Shown here piece by piece: positions 47,765 through 55,823 of a DNA stretch of 64,000 nucleotides. Origin of the DNA: Litoreibacter ponti (GTDB taxonomy: Bacteria; Pseudomonadota; Alphaproteobacteria; Rhodobacterales; Rhodobacteraceae). The position numbers and the translations under genes were made by a program. How positions within the stretch are numbered: the stretch's first letter is position 1; each line of letters starts with the position of its first letter. The notes beneath the pieces were generated by a model. That model was not told where the DNA came from, made no database searches, and saw only the letters and a program-made list of their open reading frames with translations. The stretch is from NCBI RefSeq assembly GCF_003054285.1, contig NZ_QBKS01000002.1, positions 806,001-870,000 of the forward strand, read 5' to 3'.

Positions 47765-48699
47765 GCGTTGGCGTTCGCAATCGCGGCCAGACAGATCGAC
47801 GCCATACGCGCCGCCGGCGGGTCCGCGCGAGACGTGAGCAAAACGGGCACCTTCGCGCCCATCACGATGCCAGCCGCGCAGCCGCCCGTGAGATAGACAA
47901 AGGCTTTGAACAGCGAGTTGCCCGACACAATGTCGGGCACAATGATCGCGTCGGCCTGTCCCGCTACAGGGTCTGCAGTCAGCTTCTTGGTGGCCACTGC
48001 CGCGGGCGACAGGATCAGGTCAAGGGCCAACGGGCCGGAGAACTCCGCACCCTCGATCTCCGATTTCGCCCAGGTCGCCAACTCGTCCGCTTCGACCGAA
48101 GATGGCACGGCGGGCAGCACGGATTCCGTGGCGCTCAGGAACGCCACTTTCGGACGCGGATTGCCGATCATGTGCAGCAGCTTGACCACTTCGCGGGTCG
48201 CGTCCTTGCGGGTCTCGATGTTCGGGTCCACGTTGACCGCCGCATCGGAAATCGTGATCGGGCGGCCCCCATCGGGATGCGAGATGTGGAAAATGTGCAC
48301 CAGCCGATTGCCCGTGCGCAGACCAGCATCGCGAGCGAGGGCCGCACGCATGAAGGTGTCGGAATGCAGCTGGCCCTTCATCATCACATCCGCTCGGCCT
48401 TCACCGCACGCCATCGCGGCGGCCATGCCGCTGTCTTGCTCGCCCTCGGCTTCGATCAATTGAAACTGCGAGATATCCCAGCCCAGCCTCTCCGCCTCGG
48501 ATTCGATCAGGGCACGCTCGCCGGTGAAGACCGGCTCCATGATGTTGGCCTCGGTCGCATCGCGGGCGGCCTCCATCGGAAGTGGTGCGCCTGCGCGGGC
48601 AATGGCGACGCGGGGTGATTTCGCCTTCTGCGCCATCTCCAACAGGGTCGGCGGGCAAACAGCATCTCGGGTCGATAGAAACGGATTGGTATCGGACAT
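47761..48699 (-). CDS. pta: Phosphate acetyltransferase (short form)
   Basis: Converts acetyl phosphate from Xsc into acetyl-CoA. The 312-residue protein corresponds to the PTA_PTB catalytic domain (CPPTLLEMAQKAKSPRVAIA, ADVMMKGQLHSDTFMRAAL, ISDAAVNVDPNIETRKDATR, AIIVPDIVSGNSLFKAFVYL). It lacks the regulatory N-terminal domain of long Pta, as usual for xsc-linked copies. The ATG at 48699 has GGGAGAG upstream; the frame open 13 codons further lies in the leader. An intrinsic terminator sits between xsc and this gene. Confidence 0.95.
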   Translation of the reverse strand: MSDTNPFLSTRDAVCPPTLLEMAQKAKSPRVAIARAGAPLPMEAARDATEANIMEPVFTGERALIESEAERLGWDISQFQLIEAEGEQDSGMAAAMACGEGRADVMMKGQLHSDTFMRAALARDAGLRTGNRLVHIFHISHPDGGRPITISDAAVNVDPNIETRKDATREVVKLLHMIGNPRPKVAFLSATESVLPAVPSSVEADELATWAKSEIEGAEFSGPLALDLILSPAAVATKKLTADPVAGQADAIIVPDIVSGNSLFKAFVYLTGGCAAGIVMGAKVPVLLTSRADPPAARMASICLAAIANANA

Positions 48700-48736
48700 G
48701 ACGCAATTCTCTCCCAGAACCGAGGTCTTTTCACCC

Positions 48737-48765
48737 AAAAACCCGCCCCGATCTCTCGGGGCGGG
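48737..48765 (-). terminator. Intrinsic terminator between xsc and pta
   Basis: CCCGCCCCGA and TCGGGGCGGG form a 10-bp stem with a 4-base loop and, on the minus strand, TTTTT follows directly. It lies 24 bases after the xsc stop and 38 bases before the pta start, inside an otherwise cotranscribed pathway. Confidence 0.85.
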
Positions 48766-48789
48766 CGATCTCTTGGGCAGACCGACGGC

Positions 48790-50559
48790 TTATTCGGCGG
48801 CCATGTCCGACGCGGCAACCCCGGCCACGGAGACCGGCTTCTTCATCGCATCGCGGCGGAAGGGCTCACCGAGCTCCTGGTTCAAGATCACCTCGATGAA
48901 GGTGGTCACGTTGTTTTCCATCTGCTCTTTGACGGCGGTGTTCAGCGCATCGGTCAGGGCGTCCATGCCGTCGACCTGAACGCCCTTTAGGCCACACGCT
49001 TCGGCGATTTTGGCGTAGGAGACGTTCGTGTCCAGCTCGGTGCCGACGAAGTTGTCATCAAACCAGAGAGTGGTGTTCCGCTTCTCGGCCCCCCACTGGT
49101 AGTTGCGGAAGATGATCATGGTCATGGCGGGCCAGTCGCCGCGACCCACCGACACCATCTCGTTCATCGAGATGCCGAACGCACCGTCGCCGGCGAAGCC
49201 TACCACGGGGACATCCGGGCAGCCGATCTTGGCCCCCATGATCGCAGGGAAGCCGTAGCCGCAGGGGCCGAACAGGCCCGGCGCAAGGTATTTGCGGCCT
49301 TCCTCGAAGGACGGGTAGGCGTTGCCGATGGCGCAATTGTTGCCGATATCGGACGAGATGATCGCGTCTTTCGGCAACGCGGACTGGATTGCGCGCCAAG
49401 CCTGACGGGGAGACATCTTGTTCGGCTCGCGGGTGCGGGCGCGCTCGTTCCAGGTGGTGCCCGGATCGTCTTCCTCGTGATCGAGCGAGGTCAGCTCCTG
49501 CGCCCAGGCCGACTTGGTCTGCGCGATCATGTTCTTGCGCTCGTCGCGACCGGCATCACCGGCGCCGTCGGCCAGTTTGCCCAGGATGCCTTCCGCCACT
49601 TTTTTGGCGTCGCCGACGATGCCCACGGTGACCTTCTTGGTCAGGCCGATGCGGTCGGGGTTCAGGTCCACCTGGATGATCTTCGCGTCCTTCGGCCAGT
49701 AGTCGATGCCGTAGCCTGGCAGGGTCGAGAACGGGTTCAAACGGGTGCCGAGTGCCAGCACCACGTCGGCCTTGGAGATCAGCTCCATCCCGGCTTTCGA
49801 GCCGTTGTAGCCCAACGGACCAGCGAACAGCGGGTGGTTGCCCGGGAAAGCGTCATTGTGCTGGTAGCCCACGCAGACCGGCGCATCGAGCGTCTCGGCG
49901 AGCTTCATCGAGGCGTCGATGCCGCCTGCAAGTACCACGCCAGCACCGTTCAGGATCACCGGGAACTTGGCCGACGACAGCAGATCAGCCGCCTTCTGCA
50001 CGGCTTCCTCGCCGCCCGAGGGACGCTCGAAATCGACGACGACGGGCAGCTCGATATCGATGACCTGGGTCCAGTAGTCGCGCGGGATGTTGATCTGGGC
50101 CGGAGCCGAGGCGCGATACGCCTTCATGATCACGCGGTTGAGCACTTCGCAAATGCGCGAAGGGTCGCGGACCTCTTCCTGGTAGGCCACGCAGTCGGCA
50201 AACAGGTTCATCTGCTCCATCTCCTGGAAGCCGCCCTGACCGATGGTCTTGTTGGCCGCCTGCGGAGTGACCAGCAGCAGCGGGGTGTGGTTCCAGTAGG
50301 CCGTTTTCACGGAGGTGACGAAATTGGTGATGCCGGGTCCGTTCTGCGCGATCATCATCGACATCTCGCCCGTGGCGCGGGTGTAGCCGTCAGCCATCAT
50401 GCCCGCGGTCATCTCGTGGGCGCAGTCCCAGAACTTGATCCCAGCGGACGGGAACAGGTCCGAGATGGGCATCATGGCCGAGCCGATGATGCCAAAGGCG
50501 TGGCGGATCCCGTGCATCTGCAGGGTTTTGACGAAGGCTTCTTCGGTCGTCATCTTCAT
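48790..50559 (-). CDS. xsc: Sulfoacetaldehyde acetyltransferase
   Basis: Thiamine-diphosphate enzyme that splits sulfoacetaldehyde with phosphate into sulfite and acetyl phosphate. The 589-residue protein has the N-terminal pyrimidine-binding domain (MTTEEAFVKTLQMHGIRHAF, catalytic Glu in AHEMTAGMMADGY), a central domain, and the PP-binding motif VVGFAGDGAFGISMNEM ... RNYQWG. IGQGGFQEMEQMN is typical of Xsc rather than acetolactate synthase. GGGAGA precedes the ATG. It lies downstream of tauR on the same strand, with TauR-like repeats 100 bases before its start. Confidence 0.97.
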   Translation of the reverse strand: MKMTTEEAFVKTLQMHGIRHAFGIIGSAMMPISDLFPSAGIKFWDCAHEMTAGMMADGYTRATGEMSMMIAQNGPGITNFVTSVKTAYWNHTPLLLVTPQAANKTIGQGGFQEMEQMNLFADCVAYQEEVRDPSRICEVLNRVIMKAYRASAPAQINIPRDYWTQVIDIELPVVVDFERPSGGEEAVQKAADLLSSAKFPVILNGAGVVLAGGIDASMKLAETLDAPVCVGYQHNDAFPGNHPLFAGPLGYNGSKAGMELISKADVVLALGTRLNPFSTLPGYGIDYWPKDAKIIQVDLNPDRIGLTKKVTVGIVGDAKKVAEGILGKLADGAGDAGRDERKNMIAQTKSAWAQELTSLDHEEDDPGTTWNERARTREPNKMSPRQAWRAIQSALPKDAIISSDIGNNCAIGNAYPSFEEGRKYLAPGLFGPCGYGFPAIMGAKIGCPDVPVVGFAGDGAFGISMNEMVSVGRGDWPAMTMIIFRNYQWGAEKRNTTLWFDDNFVGTELDTNVSYAKIAEACGLKGVQVDGMDALTDALNTAVKEQMENNVTTFIEVILNQELGEPFRRDAMKKPVSVAGVAASDMAAE

Positions 50560-50658
50560 GGTGGCGATCTCCCAATCATGGTGAAGTGCGAATCCGGGCG
50601 CAGGTCCACGCCCCTTGGTATCTCTGGCACGTTATCTAGGCCGATGCGGGGGCGTATG

Positions 50659-50690
50659 TTATGACCAGACGTTTCCGTTGTTATATCCAG
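50659..50690 (-). promoter_or_regulatory. TauR-like direct repeats before xsc
   Basis: On the minus strand CTGGATATAA (50690-50681) and CTGGTCATAA (50668-50659) are 22 bp apart. The second ends 100 bases before the xsc start, the same geometry and orientation as before tpa. Confidence 0.7.
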
Positions 50691-50766
50691 AAAAAAACTG
50701 GCACGCGTCAAATTCACTTAGAATGAGCGGAATGGTCGCAACCCGAGAGTCTCAAAAACTGTTAAT

Positions 50767-52230
50767 TCACGCCTGCATCGCGTCGATTTCCGCAGCGATC
50801 AGTGCGACCCCAGGCGAAATCTGTGCTGCGCCGATCGACGAGTAGGCCAGACGGTAGTGCTTGAACTCCCTCTGCTCGCCCTCGCAAAAGGCTGCCCCCG
50901 GCTCGATCAGCACCGACTTGTCCTGTAACCGGCGCGCGAGCTCGAGCGTGTCGACCCCGTCCGGCGCGCGCATCCAGTAACTCGATCCGCCCGACGCGCC
51001 CTTTCCCGCCACGGTCAATCCGTGATCTTCCAACGCCCGGTCCATGATCCGCCGTCGGTCATGCAGGGCGTTGCGCAGGCGTCGGACCAGCGCGTCATAG
51101 TGGCCGAGCGACAGGAAATACGCCGCTGTGCGCTGCATGTGCCCCGGCGGATGCCGCAATACCGCCGAGCGCAGCGCCCGCGCTTCGCGAATGAACGGTG
51201 CGGGTCCGACAAGATAACCAAGCCGCAGACCGGGGAAGAGAGACTTGGAGAACGATCCGACATAGATCACCCGCCCGTCCTCATCGAGCGATTTGAGCGC
51301 GGGCGATGGCGGTTTCAGGAAGGACATCTCGAATTCGTAGTCGTCCTCGACGATCAGGAAATCGTCCTCGGACGCACGGCGCAGAAGCTCTTTGCGGCGC
51401 GCCAGCGGCATGGTGGCTGCCGTTGGGCATTGGTGGCTTGGCGTGGTGAACACCACGTCCGTCTCCGGCGGGATCATCGCGGGCGGCATGCCGTCGGGGT
51501 CGACGGGAATCTCCACCCGGTGACAGCGCGACTGATGCAGGATCGACCGAAGCCCCGGGTAGCACGGGTCCTCGTGGGCCGCCGTGCGCCGCTGGGTCAA
51601 GAGCACCTGCGCGGCAAGCCACAGGGCGTTTTGTGCACCGACGGTAATCAGGATCTCATCCGGGCTCGCCAAGATTCCCCGACGCGGCAGAGTATTCCGC
51701 GCAATGAACTCCAGCAGCTGCGGATCGTCGCGATCCACCTGATCCGCCGTCAGGCTGTCGAAGTCCCGCTGACCCAAGGCCCGCACGGCGCAGAGCCGCC
51801 AGTTTTGCCGATCAAAGAGCGCAGGGTCGACCTGTCCATACAGAAATGGATATTTGTACTTGCGCCAATCCAGCGGCTTCTCGACCTGCAGATTGCCTGA
51901 GAACCGCGTGCCAATCGCCCGCGACCAATCCACCGTATCCTGGGAGGAACGCGGCTTAAGCTGCGGCGGCTCCGGCGCGTTCTCGGACACGAAATAGCCG
52001 GACCGCCCGGCGGAGCGCAGGTAGTCATCGGCCATAAGCTCATTATAGGCGAGCGTCACCGTGATCCGACTGACACCCAAGTGCTGCGCCAGCTTGCGCG
52101 AAGAGGGCAGCTTCTCGCCCGGACGAAACCGCCCCGACAGAATGCCACCGGCGACGATCTGCTGAATTTGCTGTTGTAGCGTGCCCTCGAAGGCGGGGTC
52201 CAGAAAGAAGGTCTCGACGGCGATGGACAT
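50767..52230 (-). CDS. tauR: MocR/GntR-type taurine regulator TauR
   Basis: A 487-residue fusion of a GntR winged helix (about 15-80: QQIQQIVAGGILSGRFRPGE, LPSSRKLAQHLGVSRITVTLAYNEL) and a class I aminotransferase-like domain (about 120-480) with PLP lysine in YVGSFSKSLFPGLRLGYLVG and aspartate in IVEDDYEFE. TauR of Rhodobacter activates taurine genes after binding taurine and PLP. Position directly before xsc, and TauR-like repeats before tpa, xsc and itself, support the assignment. A hairpin and repeats in its 40-base leader suggest autoregulation. Confidence 0.92.
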   Translation of the reverse strand: MSIAVETFFLDPAFEGTLQQQIQQIVAGGILSGRFRPGEKLPSSRKLAQHLGVSRITVTLAYNELMADDYLRSAGRSGYFVSENAPEPPQLKPRSSQDTVDWSRAIGTRFSGNLQVEKPLDWRKYKYPFLYGQVDPALFDRQNWRLCAVRALGQRDFDSLTADQVDRDDPQLLEFIARNTLPRRGILASPDEILITVGAQNALWLAAQVLLTQRRTAAHEDPCYPGLRSILHQSRCHRVEIPVDPDGMPPAMIPPETDVVFTTPSHQCPTAATMPLARRKELLRRASEDDFLIVEDDYEFEMSFLKPPSPALKSLDEDGRVIYVGSFSKSLFPGLRLGYLVGPAPFIREARALRSAVLRHPPGHMQRTAAYFLSLGHYDALVRRLRNALHDRRRIMDRALEDHGLTVAGKGASGGSSYWMRAPDGVDTLELARRLQDKSVLIEPGAAFCEGEQREFKHYRLAYSSIGAAQISPGVALIAAEIDAMQA

Positions 52231-52238
52231 GTCTGAAG

Positions 52239-52270
52239 CTGGCCTTAAGCGGGGTCTGATTTGGCTATAT
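52239..52270. promoter_or_regulatory. TauR-like repeats directly before tauR
   Basis: CTGGCCTTAA (52239-52248) and TTGGCTATAT (52261-52270), plus-strand orientation, 22 bp apart and only 8 bases before the tauR start. Orientation is opposite to the tauR gene, so repression of its own transcription is more likely than activation. The second copy is weak. Confidence 0.45.
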
Positions 52271-52278
52271 CAGACCCC
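52251..52278. other. Perfect 10-bp inverted repeat in the tauR leader
   Basis: GGGGTCTGAT and ATCAGACCCC enclose TTGGCTAT, between the stop of the aldehyde dehydrogenase gene and tauR. No T run follows, so it is either a weak end for the upstream operon or part of the tauR operator. Confidence 0.6.
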
Positions 52279-52302
52279 GTTCGCCAGCGGAAGCATCAGA
52301 CT

Positions 52303-53745
52303 CTAGAAGTCGACGGCCGTGTATTTCACGTCGAGATAGTCCTCGAGCCCTTGGCTGCCGCCCTCCTTGCCCAAACCGCTTTCCTTCACGCCCCCAAATG
52401 GCGCTTCCACGGTGGTTATCAGGCCCGAGTTGATGCCGATCATACCGTATTGCAGCTTGGCGTTCAGCTTGAAGATGCGCCCGATATCGCGGGTATAAGC
52501 GTAGCTGGCGAGCCCGAAATCGGTGTCATTGGCCCAGGCAATCGCGTCATCTTCATCGGTGAACCGGAAGATCGGGGCAAGCGGGCCGAAGATTTCTTCC
52601 TTGGCGAATTTCATCTCCTGCGTGGCCTCGGTCACGATGGTGGGCTCGAAGAAGCTCAAGCCGTTGCCATGCCGCCCCCCGCCAGAGACCACTTCGCCGC
52701 CTTTCGCTTTCGCGTCCGCCACGAATTCTTCCACCTTCTCGACAGCCTCCATGTCGATCAGCGGGCCTTGCTCCACGCCGTCTTTCCGCCCGTCGCCGAC
52801 CTTCATCGCCTCGACTTTCTCTTTCAGCTTGGCCACGAACTCGTCGTAGACGCCGTCCTGCACATAGATGCGGTTCGCGCACACGCAGGTCTGGCCCGAG
52901 TTGCGGAACTTGGACACCATGCAACCCGCGACGGCGGCGTCGATATCGGCGTCGTTGAACACGAGGAAGGGTGCGTTGCCGCCCAGCTCCATCGAGACTT
53001 TCTTGACCGTATCGGCCGACTGCCGGATCAGCTCTTTGCCGACCTCGGTGGAGCCGGTGAAGGTCACCTTGCGCACGCGCGGGTCGTCCATGATCGCCCC
53101 GCCGATCTTGCGTGCGGAGCCCGTCACGACGTTGACCGATCCTTTCGGGAAGCCCACCTCGTCGCACAACGCGCCCCAAGCCAGACCGCTATAGGGCGTC
53201 GCCGTCGCGGGCTTCGCCACCACGGTACAGCCCACTGCCAGCGCCGGTGCGATCTTGCGCGCTAGCATGGAGCTGGGGAAGTTCCACGGCGTGATCATGC
53301 CCACAACGCCCACCGGGTGCTTGGTCACCAAAAAGCGGCGGCCATTGGTGGGCGCAGGGACCATCTCGCCCTTGGCGCGGCGCACTTCTTCGGCGAACCA
53401 GCGCACATATTGCGCGCCGATGCCGATCTCGCCCATGCTTTCCGCCATCGGCTTGCCCATCTCGACGGTCAGCAACTCCGCCAGCGTCTTCTGGTTGTCC
53501 ATCAGCGCATCATGCAGCTTCCACAAAAGCCCCACGCGCTCCAGAAGTGGCATATCCGCAAGCCCGTCGAACGCCCCGGCAGCCGCATCAATCGCGCGGC
53601 GCGTCTCTGCCTCGCCGCAGGCCGGCACGGTGCCGATCACCTCGCCCGTAGCCGGATTCGTGACGTCGATGTTCTCGCCGCTATCCGCGCCGACCCATGC
53701 GCCGGCAATGAAATTCGCCTCTTTCAGATATGCCGTGTAGCTCAT
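52303..53745 (-). CDS. Aldehyde dehydrogenase, succinate-semialdehyde dehydrogenase-like (possible sulfolactaldehyde dehydrogenase)
   Basis: A 480-residue NAD(P)-dependent aldehyde dehydrogenase of the GabD subgroup: MITPWNFPSSMLARKIAPAL, KPATATPYS, catalytic Glu253 in SMELGGNAP and Cys287 in NSGQTCVCANR, and PFGGVKESGLGKEGG at the C-terminus. GabD enzymes oxidise succinate semialdehyde; close relatives oxidise sulfolactaldehyde to sulfolactate in sulfoglycolysis. Position as last gene of the kinase/aldolase/isomerase set and next to tauR-xsc favours a sulfonated aldehyde; this is inference. The gap to the epimerase gene upstream is 3 bases. Confidence 0.88.
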   Translation of the reverse strand: MSYTAYLKEANFIAGAWVGADSGENIDVTNPATGEVIGTVPACGEAETRRAIDAAAGAFDGLADMPLLERVGLLWKLHDALMDNQKTLAELLTVEMGKPMAESMGEIGIGAQYVRWFAEEVRRAKGEMVPAPTNGRRFLVTKHPVGVVGMITPWNFPSSMLARKIAPALAVGCTVVAKPATATPYSGLAWGALCDEVGFPKGSVNVVTGSARKIGGAIMDDPRVRKVTFTGSTEVGKELIRQSADTVKKVSMELGGNAPFLVFNDADIDAAVAGCMVSKFRNSGQTCVCANRIYVQDGVYDEFVAKLKEKVEAMKVGDGRKDGVEQGPLIDMEAVEKVEEFVADAKAKGGEVVSGGGRHGNGLSFFEPTIVTEATQEMKFAKEEIFGPLAPIFRFTDEDDAIAWANDTDFGLASYAYTRDIGRIFKLNAKLQYGMIGINSGLITTVEAPFGGVKESGLGKEGGSQGLEDYLDVKYTAVDF

Positions 53746-53748
53746 GTT

Positions 53749-54735
53749 CTATCCCTTGCTGAACGCAAATTGTGTGCGCTGTTCATATCGCTCGCCGGGG
53801 CGGAGCACCACCTCGGGGAAGCCATCATGGTTGATCGCGTCCGGCCAGACATGCGGCTCCAGCGCGACACCGCCCTGCGGCCCATAGCTGCGCCCGCCCA
53901 GCCCTTTTGGACCGATCTGCATCTTGTACGCATCATAAACCTGCAGTCCCGCCTCGGTCGTGCGCATCTCCATCGCAACCCCGGAACGGGTAGAGCGCAG
54001 CGTACCGATCTTGCGCAAGGCCTGTCGCTCATCCGACAGGCACAGATTATGATCAATGAACACGTCGTCTGCGATGGGCCGTTCTGCGCGGAAATCATAG
54101 CGCGTGCCAGTCACGTCTCGGGCCTCGCCGGTCGGGATGAATCCGTCATCCACTACAGTGAACCTGTCCGCGTCGACCTGCATCAGGTGATCCGCTGTTG
54201 TCTCACCGCCATCTAGGTTCCAGTAGGTGTGATGGGCGAAGTTGCACAGCGTCGGCGCGTCGGTCTCGGCGGTCAGCTCAATGTCGAAGACACCGCCGTC
54301 GAGGCAGGCATAGGTGCAACGCACCACCATGTTCCCGGGATAACCCATCTCGCCATCGGCCAGATCGATCCGGAAAGTGATCCGGTCGTCGGAAACGCTC
54401 TCGACCGTCCAGTTGCGCTTTCCAACCCCTTTGCTGCCACCATGCAAATGGTGGCGGTCCTGAAAGTTCTGATCGACTTGATAGCGCACCCCATCAAGCG
54501 AGAACTGCCCCTCCCCGATCCGGTTCGCGCAGCGCCCGGCGATAGCGCCAAAGTACGGGCTGTCGGTCAGGTAAGGCGCGAAGTCGTCGAACCCCAGCAC
54601 CAGCGGGGCATCGTGGCCGTCCAGCCGCAAATCCTGCAGCACCGCGCCGTAGGACAGTACCCAGGCCGTCAGCCCGCCGCCCGCGATCCGGTGCTGCGCC
54701 ACTGGGCTGCCATCAGGCATCTCGCCGAAGCTCAT
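53749..54735 (-). CDS. Aldose 1-epimerase (mutarotase)
   Basis: A 328-residue GalM-family beta-sandwich enzyme: GRCANRIGEGQF, HHLHGGSKGVGKRNW, catalytic His in CNFAHHTYWNLDGG and Glu in VALEPHVWPDAINHDGFP. It interconverts alpha and beta forms of a free aldose. In sulfoquinovose clusters such an enzyme (YihR-type) supplies the right anomer to the isomerase; galactose or another sugar is equally compatible with the motifs. It overlaps the oxidoreductase stop by 4 bases. Confidence 0.88.
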   Translation of the reverse strand: MSFGEMPDGSPVAQHRIAGGGLTAWVLSYGAVLQDLRLDGHDAPLVLGFDDFAPYLTDSPYFGAIAGRCANRIGEGQFSLDGVRYQVDQNFQDRHHLHGGSKGVGKRNWTVESVSDDRITFRIDLADGEMGYPGNMVVRCTYACLDGGVFDIELTAETDAPTLCNFAHHTYWNLDGGETTADHLMQVDADRFTVVDDGFIPTGEARDVTGTRYDFRAERPIADDVFIDHNLCLSDERQALRKIGTLRSTRSGVAMEMRTTEAGLQVYDAYKMQIGPKGLGGRSYGPQGGVALEPHVWPDAINHDGFPEVVLRPGERYEQRTQFAFSKG

Positions 54736-55823
54736 GGTCCCCTCCCCCGCAAATCAATCGCCTGTCCCGACCGTGCGGACTCCTCCGCCGCCTCGCCGAC
54801 GAGGACGGACCAGTACCCATCCATCAGCGACACCTCCGGCGCGCCTTTGCCACTGCGCACGAGCTCTATGAATTTTTCATGCTGGAAGAAGGTCGAGCCG
54901 TGGTGATCTCCCGCCGCCAGAATATGCTCTGGCACGTGCACCACCTCGCGCACCTCTTCCTTGAGCGCTCTGAGCGACATGACGAACTCTGCCTCGCGCT
55001 CGCGGCCATCGGGCGAGAACCGCGCGGGCCCCGGCACAAAGGCCTCGACCCGGGCCTTCTCGCCGGTCACCGCGATCGTTTCCTGCCAGAACGAGCCTTC
55101 GGCGAACATGCACAGATCCAGCATGCCCCGAGACCCGTTCGCGAAATCGACCACGACATAGGCGTTGTCGATGATATCAGGCATTTGCCCCATGTAGCGC
55201 TCGTCGCGGTGGTTCACGTCGACCCCGCCCGACGCGTAGACCCGCACCGGATCAGACTTCAACACCAGCCGCATCAGGTCCCAGAAGTGGCAGCATTTCT
55301 CGGTCAGGGTGCCGCCCGTCCGCGCGTTGAAGCGGTTCCAGTCGTCCACCTTCGGCAGGAACGGGAAGCGATGCTCCCTGATCGACATCATGCGCGGCGT
55401 GCCCACCGCGCCCTGATCCACCGCCTGCATCAGCCGTTGTAGTGGCGGCATGTAGCGGTACTCCATCGCGACCCAAACGGGCGCGACCCGCCCCTTCGCC
55501 ATATTCAGCAGATCGCGGCAATCAGCGCTGCTCGTCGCCAGCGGCTTTTCCACCAGGATCGGCTTGTCGGTCGCCAGCAGCTTCTGCATGATCCCCGCGT
55601 GGGTGTCATTTGGCGCCGCGACAAGGACCACGTCGCACGCATCAGCCGCCAGCATCTCGTCCATAGACGCATACCCGACCGCGCCGGAGCTCTGGACCGA
55701 CACGGATCGCATCTGCTCGTTCGGGTCCGCAATTGCTGCGACCTCGGCGCCCTCCAGAAGCGCGATGTTGCGGATATGCTCCTGGCCCATCATGCCGGAA
55801 CCGATGATCCCGTATCTGATCAT
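54732..55823 (-). CDS. Gfo/Idh/MocA-family protein (possible NAD-dependent glycosidase)
   Basis: A 363-residue protein with the NAD-binding GIIGSGMMGQEHIRNIALLEG and the family motif ILVEKPLATS. The second domain has GGTLTEKCCHFWDLMRLVLK, giving a KCCH core where dehydrogenases of the family often have a GGxxxDxxxH pattern. It may be a sugar dehydrogenase. Alternatively, the NAD-dependent sulfoquinovosidases (GH188, SqgA) belong to this fold and lie in sulfoglycolysis operons; the neighbours here fit that. The choice cannot be made from sequence alone. Overlaps both neighbours by 4 bases. Confidence 0.85.
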   Translation of the reverse strand: MIRYGIIGSGMMGQEHIRNIALLEGAEVAAIADPNEQMRSVSVQSSGAVGYASMDEMLAADACDVVLVAAPNDTHAGIMQKLLATDKPILVEKPLATSSADCRDLLNMAKGRVAPVWVAMEYRYMPPLQRLMQAVDQGAVGTPRMMSIREHRFPFLPKVDDWNRFNARTGGTLTEKCCHFWDLMRLVLKSDPVRVYASGGVDVNHRDERYMGQMPDIIDNAYVVVDFANGSRGMLDLCMFAEGSFWQETIAVTGEKARVEAFVPGPARFSPDGREREAEFVMSLRALKEEVREVVHVPEHILAAGDHHGSTFFQHEKFIELVRSGKGAPEVSLMDGYWSVLVGEAAEESARSGQAIDLRGRGP

